DNA from: DASXUC01 sp036004445
GTDB taxonomy: Bacteria > Sysuimicrobiota > Sysuimicrobiia > Sysuimicrobiales > Kaftiobacteriaceae
Direction: 5' to 3'
DNA length: 64,000 nucleotides
Assembly (NCBI GenBank): GCA_036004445.1
Contig: DASYRL010000012.1
Location: 1-64,000, forward strand
A model generated the notes under the pieces. It was not told the origin of the DNA. It searched no databases and saw only the letters and a list, made by a program, of their open reading frames with translations. This document shows positions 15,723 through 27,137 of this stretch, one piece after another (within the stretch, counting starts at the first letter, position 1; every line of letters begins with the position of its first letter). The translations under genes were made by a program, and so were the position numbers.

Positions 15723-16157
15723 ATGGGGCGGAGACGCAAGAGGGTGCCGTGGTATGGGCGAGCCTGGCTGTGGGCCGGCGTCCTGGCCGTGGTGGTTCTG
15801 GTCGGTGCGGCGGTGCTGTGGCCGCGTTCGCCGGCATACGCGCAGTACACGGACGGCGTACGGCCGACTGTCGTGTTCGTCTGGTCGGACCCGACGCCGC
15901 ACCATCCGTATGGCTGAGGGGCCTGCGAAGAGATGAAGCCCGTGATGGCTTCTCTGAGAACTGAGTTTGGCGATGCGGTGGCGTACCGGTATCATGAGTA
16001 CAATGCACCGGATTCGGCGCAGGTGGTGCGCGATTTCCAGATCGTCCGGCACCCTGAAATCTTCATCCTCGATCGGCAAGGCAATCTCGTGCGGAAGTTT
16101 GCCGGGGTCGTGCCGACGGTTGAACTGCAGATGACCCTACGTGGGCTGCTTCGCTAA
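15723..16157 (+). CDS. Membrane-anchored thioredoxin-like protein, candidate selenoprotein (in-frame TGA = Sec)
   Basis: AGGAGGAGGGG precedes ATG 15723. An N-terminal anchor (AWLWAGVLAVVVLVGAAVLW) is followed by a thioredoxin strand (PTVVFVWSD), then TGA at 15915-15917, and the same frame continues for 79 more codons to TAA at 16157. The junction reads PYG-TGA-GACEEMKPVM. Ordinary thioredoxins have W-C-G-A-C-x-x-M-K-P here, so the TGA falls exactly on the first redox Cys and the second Cys (TGC 15924-15926) is intact, giving a U-x-x-C motif. The cis-Pro loop is also present (RHPEIFILDRQGNLVRKFAG). A SECIS-like hairpin follows. If TGA is read as Sec the protein has 144 residues and acts in extracytoplasmic thiol exchange. 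The alternatives are a nonsense mutation or sequencing error. It follows the kinase by 17 bp and meets the VKOR gene tail-to-tail with a 4-bp overlap. Confidence 0.72.
15931..15955 (+). promoter_or_regulatory. SECIS-like hairpin 3' of the in-frame TGA
   Basis: AGA (15931-15933), a single unpaired T (15934) and GAAGCC (15935-15940) pair with GGCTTC (15947-15952) and TCT (15953-15955), leaving the six-base apical loop CGTGAT. The loop starts 23 bases after the TGA. Bacterial SECIS elements are described as a stem-loop 16-37 bases after UGA with a G in the first two loop positions, and E. coli fdhF has one bulged U in the stem; all three features are present. SelB binding is inferred. Confidence 0.6.
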
Positions 16158-16987
16158 GGAGATTGCGGTGGAGGAGTGTACCCTGAGAGTCTCGCCAGTT
16201 CGGCCAGACTAACGACGCCCTCCAGCCGCTGGCCGGCAATGTCCCACGTGGGGAATCCCTTGATCTGCTTTTCCGTGCAGAGTTGGGGATTGCCGCCGGT
16301 GCCGCGCGGGTCACATTCCACGTAGGGTAGGTACTTTACCGCGGCCCCGAACATCGCTTTCTGATCGTTGCAGTGGGGACACCAGTAGGCCCCATAGAAC
16401 ACCGCGCCGCTGCTGGCCAGGTGCTTCGCCAGGCCCTCCGCGTACGCCGCCGCCGCGGTGGGCGGAGCCGATGCCGCGTATCCGCCGAGGAGCAGAGCGA
16501 TGCTGAGCGCCGCGGCCAGGCTGCCCCAGGCCCAGGCGATGCGCGGGCTCCGGTCCGGCCGGCGGACCACAAGGCGCAGGGCGATCGCCAGCGTGAGCAG
16601 GGCGGAAAGCACGCAGAGGCTGCAGGTCGCATGGATGGCCGTCCGCTGCACGACGGTGAAGATGACCGATGCGGCCAGTCCGGCCAGCGCGACCGGGAGA
16701 GCGAGTCCCCACCGCCGGACTTGCTCCATCATTCGTGCGCCCAGCGCGAGCAGGACGGCGTAGTAACCGACTCCCAGCGCCGACACCGGGATGCCGAAGA
16801 CCGCCCCGTAGCGGCTGGACTGTACGACGTCGCACCCCGATCCCAGCGGGCAGTAGACGGGCGCGTGCGCGGCGCGGGTGGCCAGCAGGTAGGCGCTGAG
16901 CAGCAGTCCGGCGGCGGCGAGGCCGGCGAGCCACCAGTCCCGGGTCCGCCGGACCTCGCGCGTCTTCTTGTGGCGTTTTGCGGTCAC
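16154..16987 (-). CDS. VKOR-family protein fused to a thioredoxin-like domain
   Basis: A 277-residue membrane enzyme that reoxidises thiol oxidoreductases using quinone, the DsbB counterpart of many Gram-positive and other bacteria. A first membrane segment precedes a loop with Cys pairs (VYCPLGSGCDVVQSSRYGAV), and the four-helix core carries the quinone-site CxxC (HATCSLCVLSALL). After a further membrane segment (ALSIALLLGGYAAS) a C-terminal thioredoxin domain carries YWCPHC and ends with GFPTWDIAGQRLEGVVSLAE. It lies 8 bp downstream of citrate synthase on the same strand, so it is probably cotranscribed with it. Its 3' end overlaps that of the candidate selenothioredoxin, a possible redox partner in the same compartment. 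Confidence 0.92.
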   Translation of the reverse strand: MTAKRHKKTREVRRTRDWWLAGLAAAGLLLSAYLLATRAAHAPVYCPLGSGCDVVQSSRYGAVFGIPVSALGVGYYAVLLALGARMMEQVRRWGLALPVALAGLAASVIFTVVQRTAIHATCSLCVLSALLTLAIALRLVVRRPDRSPRIAWAWGSLAAALSIALLLGGYAASAPPTAAAAYAEGLAKHLASSGAVFYGAYWCPHCNDQKAMFGAAVKYLPYVECDPRGTGGNPQLCTEKQIKGFPTWDIAGQRLEGVVSLAELARLSGYTPPPQSP

Positions 16988-16995
16988 GGGTTGTT

Positions 16996-18318
16996 CTACG
17001 CCGCCTCGGTCAGCCGCCGGTCGATCGGCACGTACATGCGCTCGTCCGCGCCCTCGTAGATCTGCCGGGGCCGGCTGATCCGCTGCTCCGAATCATCCAG
17101 CAGCTCGACCCACTGCGCCAGCCATCCGGACGTGCGCGGGATCGCGAAGAGTACCGGGAACATCTCCACCGGGAACCCCATCGCCTGGTAGATGATCCCC
17201 GAGTAGAAATCGACGTTGGGATACAGCCGCCGCTTCACGAAGTACTCGTCGGCCAGCGCGATCCGCTCGAGCTCGAGCGCGATGTCCAGCAGTGGATTGG
17301 TGCCGGTCACGGCAAAGACCTCATCAGCGATCTGCTTGATGATGCGCGCCCGCGGGTCATAGTTCTTGTACACGCGGTGCCCGAAGCCCATCAGCAGGAC
17401 CTCGCCCGCTTTGACCCGCTTGATGTACGCTCCGACCCGGTCCGCCGATCCGATCTCGCTAAGCATGCGCAGGACCTGCTCGTTGGCCCCGCCGTGCAGC
17501 GGGCCGTACAGCGCCGCCGCCGCGCCGGCCAGCGCGGAGTAGGGGTCGGCGTGCGAACTGCCGATGCTGCGCATCGCGTTTGTGCTGCAGTTCTGCTCGT
17601 GATCCGCGTGCAGGATGAACAAGACGTCCAACGCCCGCTCCAGCGTCGGGTTCGGCCGGTACTTCAGCTCGGTGGTCTTGAACAGCATGTTCAGGAAGTT
17701 GCCCGCGTAGGTCAGGTCGTTGTCCGGATACGCGTAGGGCAGACCCCGGCTGTGGCGGTAGGTAAACGCCGCGATGGTCGGCAGCTTGGCGATCAGCCGC
17801 AGGATCTGCTTCCGGCGGATCTGCGGATCGCGGATCTCCCGGGCATCGGGATAGAAGGTCGACAGCGCGCCGACCGTGCCGATCAGCATGCCCATCGGAT
17901 GCGCGTCGTGATGGAATCCGTCGAGGAACTGCTTGATCGATTCATGGAGCATCGTATGGTACGTGATGTCGTGCGTCCACTCCGCGAGCTGGGTGGCGCT
18001 GGGCAGGTTTCCGTCCAGCAGCAGGTAGGCCGTCTCCATGTAGGTCGAGTGCTCCGCCAGCTGCTCGATCGGGTAGCCGCGATACCGGAGGATGCCGCGC
18101 TCGCCGTCGATGAACGTGATCGCGCTTCGCGTGGAGGCGGTATTGCCGAACGCCGGGTCGTAGCTCATCAGGCCAAAGTCGTCGTCGCTGGTTTTGATCT
18201 GTTTGAGGTCTGCCGCCCGGATGGCCGCCCCGTAGGTGGGATAGGTCCCGTAGAGAATCGGAATCAGGTAAGACTTGCCGGTACGGTTGTCGGTCACCGT
18301 GATCGTATCATTCGCCAT
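16996..18318 (-). CDS. gltA: Citrate synthase
   Basis: A 440-residue type II-like citrate synthase that condenses oxaloacetate with acetyl-CoA. Catalytic His residues sit in LYGPLHGGANEQVLRML and GFGHRVYKNYDPRA, and the catalytic Asp in NVDFYSGIIYQAMGFP. ILRYRGYPIEQLAEHSTYME is a family signature. The ATG at 18318 fits the family's N-terminus (TITVTDNRTGKSYLIPI). The open frame extends much further upstream but that extension does not resemble the family. A 225-bp divergent intergenic region separates it from the acetyltransferase; VKOR follows in the same transcript. With aconitase nearby this covers the first TCA steps. Confidence 0.96.
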   Translation of the reverse strand: MANDTITVTDNRTGKSYLIPILYGTYPTYGAAIRAADLKQIKTSDDDFGLMSYDPAFGNTASTRSAITFIDGERGILRYRGYPIEQLAEHSTYMETAYLLLDGNLPSATQLAEWTHDITYHTMLHESIKQFLDGFHHDAHPMGMLIGTVGALSTFYPDAREIRDPQIRRKQILRLIAKLPTIAAFTYRHSRGLPYAYPDNDLTYAGNFLNMLFKTTELKYRPNPTLERALDVLFILHADHEQNCSTNAMRSIGSSHADPYSALAGAAAALYGPLHGGANEQVLRMLSEIGSADRVGAYIKRVKAGEVLLMGFGHRVYKNYDPRARIIKQIADEVFAVTGTNPLLDIALELERIALADEYFVKRRLYPNVDFYSGIIYQAMGFPVEMFPVLFAIPRTSGWLAQWVELLDDSEQRISRPRQIYEGADERMYVPIDRRLTEAA

Positions 18319-18504
18319 GGTGCGCCACGCTCCCTGATGCGCGAATCCGTCTCGCGGCCGCGCTGGTTTCATTGTAGGAAGCGCGCGCCGGCCGCTGGTA
18401 TCCAGCCGCGGCCCGATGACCCACCCCGCCGAAATCCGTTCGAGAGCCGATGGCCCACCCCCCCGGGTCAGGGTTAGACTGTCTGATGACCCGCGCGGCC
18501 GCAG

Positions 18505-18534
18505 GCCCTGGGCGAGCGCAGCGAGTCGAAGGGC
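18505..18534. repeat. REP-like repeat, family E, copy 2
   Basis: GCCCTGGGCGAGCGCAGCGA followed by GTCGAAGGGC is the reverse complement of 11350-11379 at 29 of 30 positions. It sits 9 bp upstream of the acetyltransferase start codon, so its end adjoins that gene's ribosome-binding site (GGCTGGAGG). Confidence 0.78.
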
Positions 18535-18543
18535 TGGAGGTGG

Positions 18544-19389
18544 ATGATGGCGCGGATTGCTGTCTCTGACGTCACCACCGCGAACCTCGACGATCTCTGC
18601 TGGCTCTGCGTCCCGCCGGCGCGGCGGGACGACCCGGCGTTTGAAGAAGGCGTCCGGGCGAAACGCCTGTGGGCGTTCCGGATGCACGACCGGTGGGGCA
18701 CGTTCGCCAAGATCGCCTACTACGGCGACAGCCCGGCCGGACAGATCCAGTACCGCCCGGTCCCGCGGCACCGCGTCGTTTCCATCGATTGCATCTACGT
18801 GCCCAACATCAGCCACTGGCGCCGTGGCATCGCCACCGTCCTGCTGGCCGGCCTGATCGAGGACATGGCTCAGCCGCAGCGATGCTTCGACGGCGAGGCC
18901 GCGGTGGCGCTGGTTACCAGGACGTTCCCGGGACAGAAGCCGGGTCAGTACGCGGCGGCGGCGTTCTTCCGCCGGAAGGGATTTGTGCCGGTCGGCCGCG
19001 ACCCGCAACTGCTGCATCTACCCCTCGGGCGGGCGCGCCGGCCAATCCCCTCGTCCGGGTGGGAGACCGCCGACAACTTGCTGTGGCCTGTGGCGGCCGC
19101 GGAGTACGTTCCTCAGGACGAGGACAGGGACACCCTCGTGATCATCTACGGTCCCTCGTTCTGTCCGTTCTCGTACTTTCTGCTCAAGCAAGCGGAAACG
19201 CAGGTGCGCGAGCTTGCCCCCGATCTGCCGGTCCGGTGGATCAGCCAGTCCGAAGAGCCCGAAGAGGCGGTCAAGCGGGGTGGCTACGCAGGCTGCGTCG
19301 TGCGGGCGACGCCCATCACGTCGTTCGTGCTGGACCGCGACCGGTTCCGCCAAGAGGTCCAAACGGCGCTCGACGCCGCCTATACTTAG
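18544..19389 (+). CDS. GNAT acetyltransferase with C-terminal YoaP-like domain
   Basis: A 281-residue protein. The N-terminal half is a GNAT fold (AGQIQYRPVPRHRVVSIDCI, then YVPNISHWRRGIATVLLAGL with the acetyl-CoA-binding R-R-G-I-A motif, and AAAAFFRRKGFVPVGRD). The C-terminal half (LVIIYGPSFCPFSYFLLKQA to GGYAGCVVRATPITSFVLD) resembles the YoaP-type, thioredoxin-fold-like tail attached to some GNAT enzymes and has a lone Cys in FCPF. The substrate is unknown. It starts at ATG 18544 (or 18547) after GGAGG and ends 3 bp before aconitase, so the two are probably cotranscribed. Confidence 0.8.
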   Translation: MMARIAVSDVTTANLDDLCWLCVPPARRDDPAFEEGVRAKRLWAFRMHDRWGTFAKIAYYGDSPAGQIQYRPVPRHRVVSIDCIYVPNISHWRRGIATVLLAGLIEDMAQPQRCFDGEAAVALVTRTFPGQKPGQYAAAAFFRRKGFVPVGRDPQLLHLPLGRARRPIPSSGWETADNLLWPVAAAEYVPQDEDRDTLVIIYGPSFCPFSYFLLKQAETQVRELAPDLPVRWISQSEEPEEAVKRGGYAGCVVRATPITSFVLDRDRFRQEVQTALDAAYT

Positions 19390-19392
19390 TAC

Positions 19393-22104
<2,712 letters not shown>

Positions 22105-22113
22105 CTTTACCGG

Positions 22114-22800
22114 CTACGCTGTCAGAAGGATCCCGAAGCCCAGCAGCAGGGTGAACCCGCCGAGGATCAGCCGGCTGCCCATGCGCTGGTGGATCGTCCA
22201 ATGCGCGATGCGGTTGTAGCTCTGGCGGTTGCCGACCAGCGCCAGCAGGACGACCAGCGGGGCGATGAACATCAGGTTGTAGGCGAGCAGGTAGCCCAGC
22301 CGCGGCAGGATCGGTGTCTTCGCGAGCAGTGCCAGCACCCCAACGTAGATCGCGCCGCTGCAGGGAACCTCGCACATCGCCACGAGCGCGCCCGCGGTGA
22401 ACGCGCCGCCGGGGCCGCTCCACGAGAACGCCCGCTGCACCAGCCCGTGCGCCGCCTTGGGCATCGCCAGCATCGGCCCAACGTCGGGGAGCAGCGCGTC
22501 CTTCAGCGTCCACGCTCCCAGCACCACCACCGCCACGCCGATGATCCGGACGGCCAGATGCATTTGCACGATTGGAGCGATGACGCCGATGACGCCGAGG
22601 CCCAACAGAAGGTACGTCACGAAGATGCCCAGCACGTAGATGCCACCGATCCGCCACACCTGCGGGGAGTTTCCCGTCCCGCTGAGCGCCACCGCGCCCA
22701 ACACGACGGCCACGAATGACAGCAGGACCGCGAACGCGCACGGATTGACCCCGTCGAGCAATCCCCCAATGAGGACGGCGGGCAGGGTAATCGAGGTCAT
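22114..22800 (-). CDS. CcdA/DsbD-like thiol-electron transporter
   Basis: A 228-residue polytopic membrane protein of the CcdA/DsbD transmembrane family, which carries reducing power from cytoplasmic thioredoxin to the outer face. The two redox Cys are in GVNPCAFAVLLSFVAVVL (residues about 18-35) and AMCEVPCSGAIYVGVLALL. Several further membrane segments follow. Its ATG (22798-22800) overlaps the stop codon of the cupredoxin gene, so the two are translationally coupled. The partnership suggests maintenance of cupredoxin or cytochrome thiols. Confidence 0.88.
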   Translation of the reverse strand: MTSITLPAVLIGGLLDGVNPCAFAVLLSFVAVVLGAVALSGTGNSPQVWRIGGIYVLGIFVTYLLLGLGVIGVIAPIVQMHLAVRIIGVAVVVLGAWTLKDALLPDVGPMLAMPKAAHGLVQRAFSWSGPGGAFTAGALVAMCEVPCSGAIYVGVLALLAKTPILPRLGYLLAYNLMFIAPLVVLLALVGNRQSYNRIAHWTIHQRMGSRLILGGFTLLLGFGILLTA

Positions 22801-23240
22801 CCCGTGATCTCCAGCAGGCCCTGCATCGACGGCGAGCTGCGGCCGCCGCAGCAGATGTCGCAGTAGAAGGCGTACCGGCCGGGCGCGAGCGGCCCGAGGG
22901 TGATGGTCTTGCGGCTCTGCGGCGGGATGCGGACGTCCAGCTTCAGATCGTCGCTGCCGAACTGGTGCCACCCCCCGCCGTCGGTGTGGAAAGAGCTGTC
23001 CGGGTTGATGATGGTCAACGTAATGGGTTTGCCGGCGGCCTCGACGATGTGCGCCGGTTCGAAACCGCCCATCGTGATGACGACCTCCCGCGCTCCGGCG
23101 ACGACCTCGGCGGACGGACGGCTGCGCAGGATGGGCACCACCGCCAGGGCCACGGCGCCCAGCGCCAGCGCTGCCACACCACTGTAGACCAGCCACTGCG
23201 GGGTGCCGCTCCTGCGTGTGCGTTGCGCTCTTCGGGTCAT
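22797..23240 (-). CDS. Membrane-anchored cupredoxin-domain protein
   Basis: A 147-residue protein with an N-terminal anchor (WLVYSGVAALALGAVALAVV) and one cupredoxin fold outside the membrane. Probable copper ligands are His residues in SSFHTDGGGWHQFG and the C-terminal cluster FYCDICCGGRSSPSMQG, with C-D-I-C-C and a Met, which looks like a Cys-rich variant of the usual Cys-His-Met site. ATG 23240 is favoured by an AGGAGGTGG ribosome-binding site; the open frame extends 19 codons further. It is the first gene of a pair with ccdA. The role may be electron transfer or copper delivery to an oxidase; no oxidase gene follows. Confidence 0.82.
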   Translation of the reverse strand: MTRRAQRTRRSGTPQWLVYSGVAALALGAVALAVVPILRSRPSAEVVAGAREVVITMGGFEPAHIVEAAGKPITLTIINPDSSFHTDGGGWHQFGSDDLKLDVRIPPQSRKTITLGPLAPGRYAFYCDICCGGRSSPSMQGLLEITG

Positions 23241-23401
23241 CCCGCCACCTCCTGAGTCTGGTCGCCAGTATAGACGTCCGGATGCGGTACACCCCATCAG
23301 GTGGAGGAGGGATTCGAATCAGGCCGAGGCCTGATGAGCGCCCATGCGGCGGCGCGTACGCTGAACGTGATGGTCGACGTCATCACTGTGAGGGGATTGT
23401 C

Positions 23402-24742
<1,341 letters not shown>

Positions 24743-24763
24743 TCAGGGAAAGGAATCTGTGTG

Positions 24764-24913
24764 ATGCGGATCCTTCGAGTGGTCGCCCTGGCCATCGGGG
24801 TCGTGGCTACCGTCGCCATGGCATCGGTCCTGGGCTACATCGCTTACGTGGTCCGGCTGTGGAGCAAGGCGATGGCCGATGAGGAGATTCCCCGTCTGAG
24901 CGCGAATGGCTGA
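24764..24913 (+). CDS. 49-residue single-pass membrane protein
   Basis: ATG 24764, preceded by AGGGAAAGGAA, opens a 49-codon frame reading MRILRVVALAIGVVATVAMA then SVLGYIAYVVRLWSKAMADE and ending at TGA 24911-24913. It has one N-terminal membrane helix and a short cytoplasmic tail. Its stop lies within the first codons of the next membrane-protein gene, an 8-bp overlap, which supports real translational coupling. Function unknown; it may be a small subunit of the downstream membrane protein. Confidence 0.6.
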   Translation: MRILRVVALAIGVVATVAMASVLGYIAYVVRLWSKAMADEEIPRLSANG

Positions 24914-26216
24914 CCCTCCCGGGTCAGCCAGAAGCTGGATCTCCCCTGACCGTCCCCACCTGCCGCCGCGTGCGGTGTTTCTTGCCGCGGCGGTGCTGGG
25001 GTTTCCCGTTGTCGCCGCATTCGTCGTCGTCGCCGCCGCTCACCTCGCCCGGCTCGACTATCATGCCTGGCCGGTGCTGGTCGCCAACCATCTCGTCACG
25101 CTGGGATGGGGCACGATGGTGGCCGTGGGAGCCCTCTATCAGCTGTACCCGGCGGCGGCCGGTGTGCGTCGCGATCCCCCGCGAACCGACGCCGTGGCCG
25201 CCGTCTTCTACATCACGGCGGTGGTCGCGATGGCCGCGGGATTCTGGTTCCGCTGGGTCCCCGCGATCCTCGCGGGAGGATCCGCACTCGTCGGCACCGT
25301 GCTCCTGCTGGACGTGATGGCCTGGCGGGTCACTGTTCGACGCCGGCGATGGTCGTGGCCATTGACCTACGCCGCGACCGCGATGCTCGCCCTGCTCGGG
25401 GTGATGGCTTGGGGCCTGCTGCTGGCGGCGAATTGGCGCTGGGCGTTCTGGCCCGCGCTGCTGGGACCGCTCGGCTTGGGCGTGCACCTGCCGCTCGGTC
25501 TGGTGGGCTGGTTCGGATTGCTCGTGACCGGTATTTCCTACTATCTCCTGCCACGGTTTGCCGATCATCGCGCCACCGCGGCGAGGTTTGCCAGCCCCGT
25601 CTACGCCGCGCTGGTGGCTGGGATGCTCGGCCTCGTCGCGGGAGCCGGCGGATGGACCGGGGCGACGCGCCTGGGACTCGGGCTGCTCGGCGTCGGCGGA
25701 CTGCTCTATGCTGCCGATGTGTGGGATTTCGTGTCGTCCTGGCGGGGCCGGGGGCGGGACATTACCCGGCTGCATTGGATGGTGATCGCGGCCGAGACGG
25801 TCGCCCTCAGCGCCGGCTTGATCGCGCACGCCGTCCGCCTTCTGCCGGGAGACCCGACCCGATGGGCGGTTGCGGCGGTCGTGCTGTTCCTGCTGGGATG
25901 GTTGACGCTGGCCATCATGGGACAAGTCTACAAGGTCACGCCGTTTCTGATGTGGTTCTACCGATTCTACCGCCGGATCCCGGCCTACGAGGTGCCGCGC
26001 CTTCCCGCGCCGTATTGGCCGGCACCGGCTCCCTGGGCGCTGGCGGCGACGGCACTCGGCGGACTGATGGTGAGTGGGGCAATTCTGTTGGACTCGGTCT
26101 TGCTGGCCCAGATCGGGGGAATCGTATTCCTGATCGGCAGTGTCATCTTTTCAGCGACAATCGGCTACTCTTGGATCCCCACGCTGGTAGCGTCAATGCG
26201 GACAGGTGCGCGGTGA
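24906..26216 (+). CDS. Heme-copper-oxidase subunit I-like / NnrS-like membrane protein
   Basis: A 436-residue protein with about 12 membrane helices. HLVTLGWGTMVAVGALYQLY, HLPLGLVGWFGLLVTGISYY and MGQVYKVTPFLMWFYRFYRR are spaced like the helices of heme-copper oxidase subunit I or NnrS-type proteins, with several His at helix starts (AAHLARLDYHAW, VANHLVTLGW). The six-His ligand set and cross-linked Tyr of a true oxidase cannot be assigned by eye, so it may bind heme or copper without oxidase activity. It overlaps the 49-residue gene upstream. A role in nitric-oxide or copper-related physiology is plausible but inferred. Confidence 0.65.
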   Translation: MADPPGSARSWISPDRPHLPPRAVFLAAAVLGFPVVAAFVVVAAAHLARLDYHAWPVLVANHLVTLGWGTMVAVGALYQLYPAAAGVRRDPPRTDAVAAVFYITAVVAMAAGFWFRWVPAILAGGSALVGTVLLLDVMAWRVTVRRRRWSWPLTYAATAMLALLGVMAWGLLLAANWRWAFWPALLGPLGLGVHLPLGLVGWFGLLVTGISYYLLPRFADHRATAARFASPVYAALVAGMLGLVAGAGGWTGATRLGLGLLGVGGLLYAADVWDFVSSWRGRGRDITRLHWMVIAAETVALSAGLIAHAVRLLPGDPTRWAVAAVVLFLLGWLTLAIMGQVYKVTPFLMWFYRFYRRIPAYEVPRLPAPYWPAPAPWALAATALGGLMVSGAILLDSVLLAQIGGIVFLIGSVIFSATIGYSWIPTLVASMRTGAR

Positions 26217-26281
26217 TTCCGACGGCCTATTTCCATTTGGTGGCGGCGAGTGGGGCCGCCCCCGAGCCGTACGCCATGGAA

Positions 26282-26935
26282 CTATGGCTCTATGAGTCCT
26301 TTACGAATCGCGTAGCGGACGAGTTCGGTGCGATCGTGCAGCCCGAGTTTCTCGAGGATGTGCGCGCGGTGGGTCTGTACGGTTTTGATGCTGATGTACA
26401 GCTGTGTGGCGATCTCTTGGTTTGATGATCCCTGGGCGATCAGCGTGAGGATCTCCCGCTCGCGCCCAGTCAGCCCGTCGTAGCGTTCCTTCTCCTCGCC
26501 CGCCTCGACGCGCCGCAGGTAATCCGCGATTACGTTCTTCGCCACCGAAGGGTAGAGAAACGCCTCCCCTCGCGAGGCCGCCCGCACGGCGGTGACCAGG
26601 TCGGTCGCCGCCGCCCGCTTGAGCACGTATCCCGACGCGCCCGCGCGCAGCAGGCGGAACACGTAGCTTTCATCCTCGTGCATCGTGAGGGCCAGCACGT
26701 TGACGTCGGGATGCCGCTGCTTGATCTTCTCCGTTGCCTCGATGCCGCCGATGCCGGGCATCGAGATGTCCATGACGACCACGTCGGGCTTGAGCGCAGC
26801 CATCAACTCTACCGCCTGCTCTCCGCTGGACGCCTCACCAACAACCTCGAAGTCGCGCTCCGACGACAGGATCATCCGGACGCCTTCCCGGACGATGGAG
26901 TGGTCGTCGGCGATGAGGATCTTCGTCTTGGCCAT
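26282..26935 (-). CDS. NarL/LuxR-family response regulator (paralogue 1)
   Basis: A 217-residue regulator with receiver domain (ILIADDHSIVREG; phospho-acceptor Asp56 in DVVVMDISMPGIGG; Lys in GASGYVLKRAAATDL) and a C-terminal LuxR helix-turn-helix (LTGREREILTLIAQGSSNQE, then IATQLYISIKTVQTHRAHIL). It is a clear paralogue of the regulator at 28517. No kinase is adjacent; the nearest is the GAF kinase at 31495. It is divergent from the multicopper oxidase with a 202-bp gap, which may be its target promoter. Confidence 0.93.
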   Translation of the reverse strand: MAKTKILIADDHSIVREGVRMILSSERDFEVVGEASSGEQAVELMAALKPDVVVMDISMPGIGGIEATEKIKQRHPDVNVLALTMHEDESYVFRLLRAGASGYVLKRAAATDLVTAVRAASRGEAFLYPSVAKNVIADYLRRVEAGEEKERYDGLTGREREILTLIAQGSSNQEIATQLYISIKTVQTHRAHILEKLGLHDRTELVRYAIRKGLIEP

Positions 26936-27137
26936 CGGATGGAGCGTACCACACCGTCGGGAAGCGGGAAACGGGAGGCGATGTCCCAGCGCGGCTACCC
27001 AAGTCGCCGATTGACCCAGTACTCCGATATCCGGCGGCGGCCCGAGACCAAAATCCAGCGGCAGCCTGATGGCCCGTCCGTCCTCTGCCGCAGAGAATGG
27101 GTCCCAGAATCCAGATTACCTGTGGAGGGAGACCGGG

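Noticed and set aside
24906..26216. Genuine cytochrome oxidase subunit I
   Set aside because: The full six-His ligand set could not be assigned and no subunit II/III or cytochrome genes accompany it.
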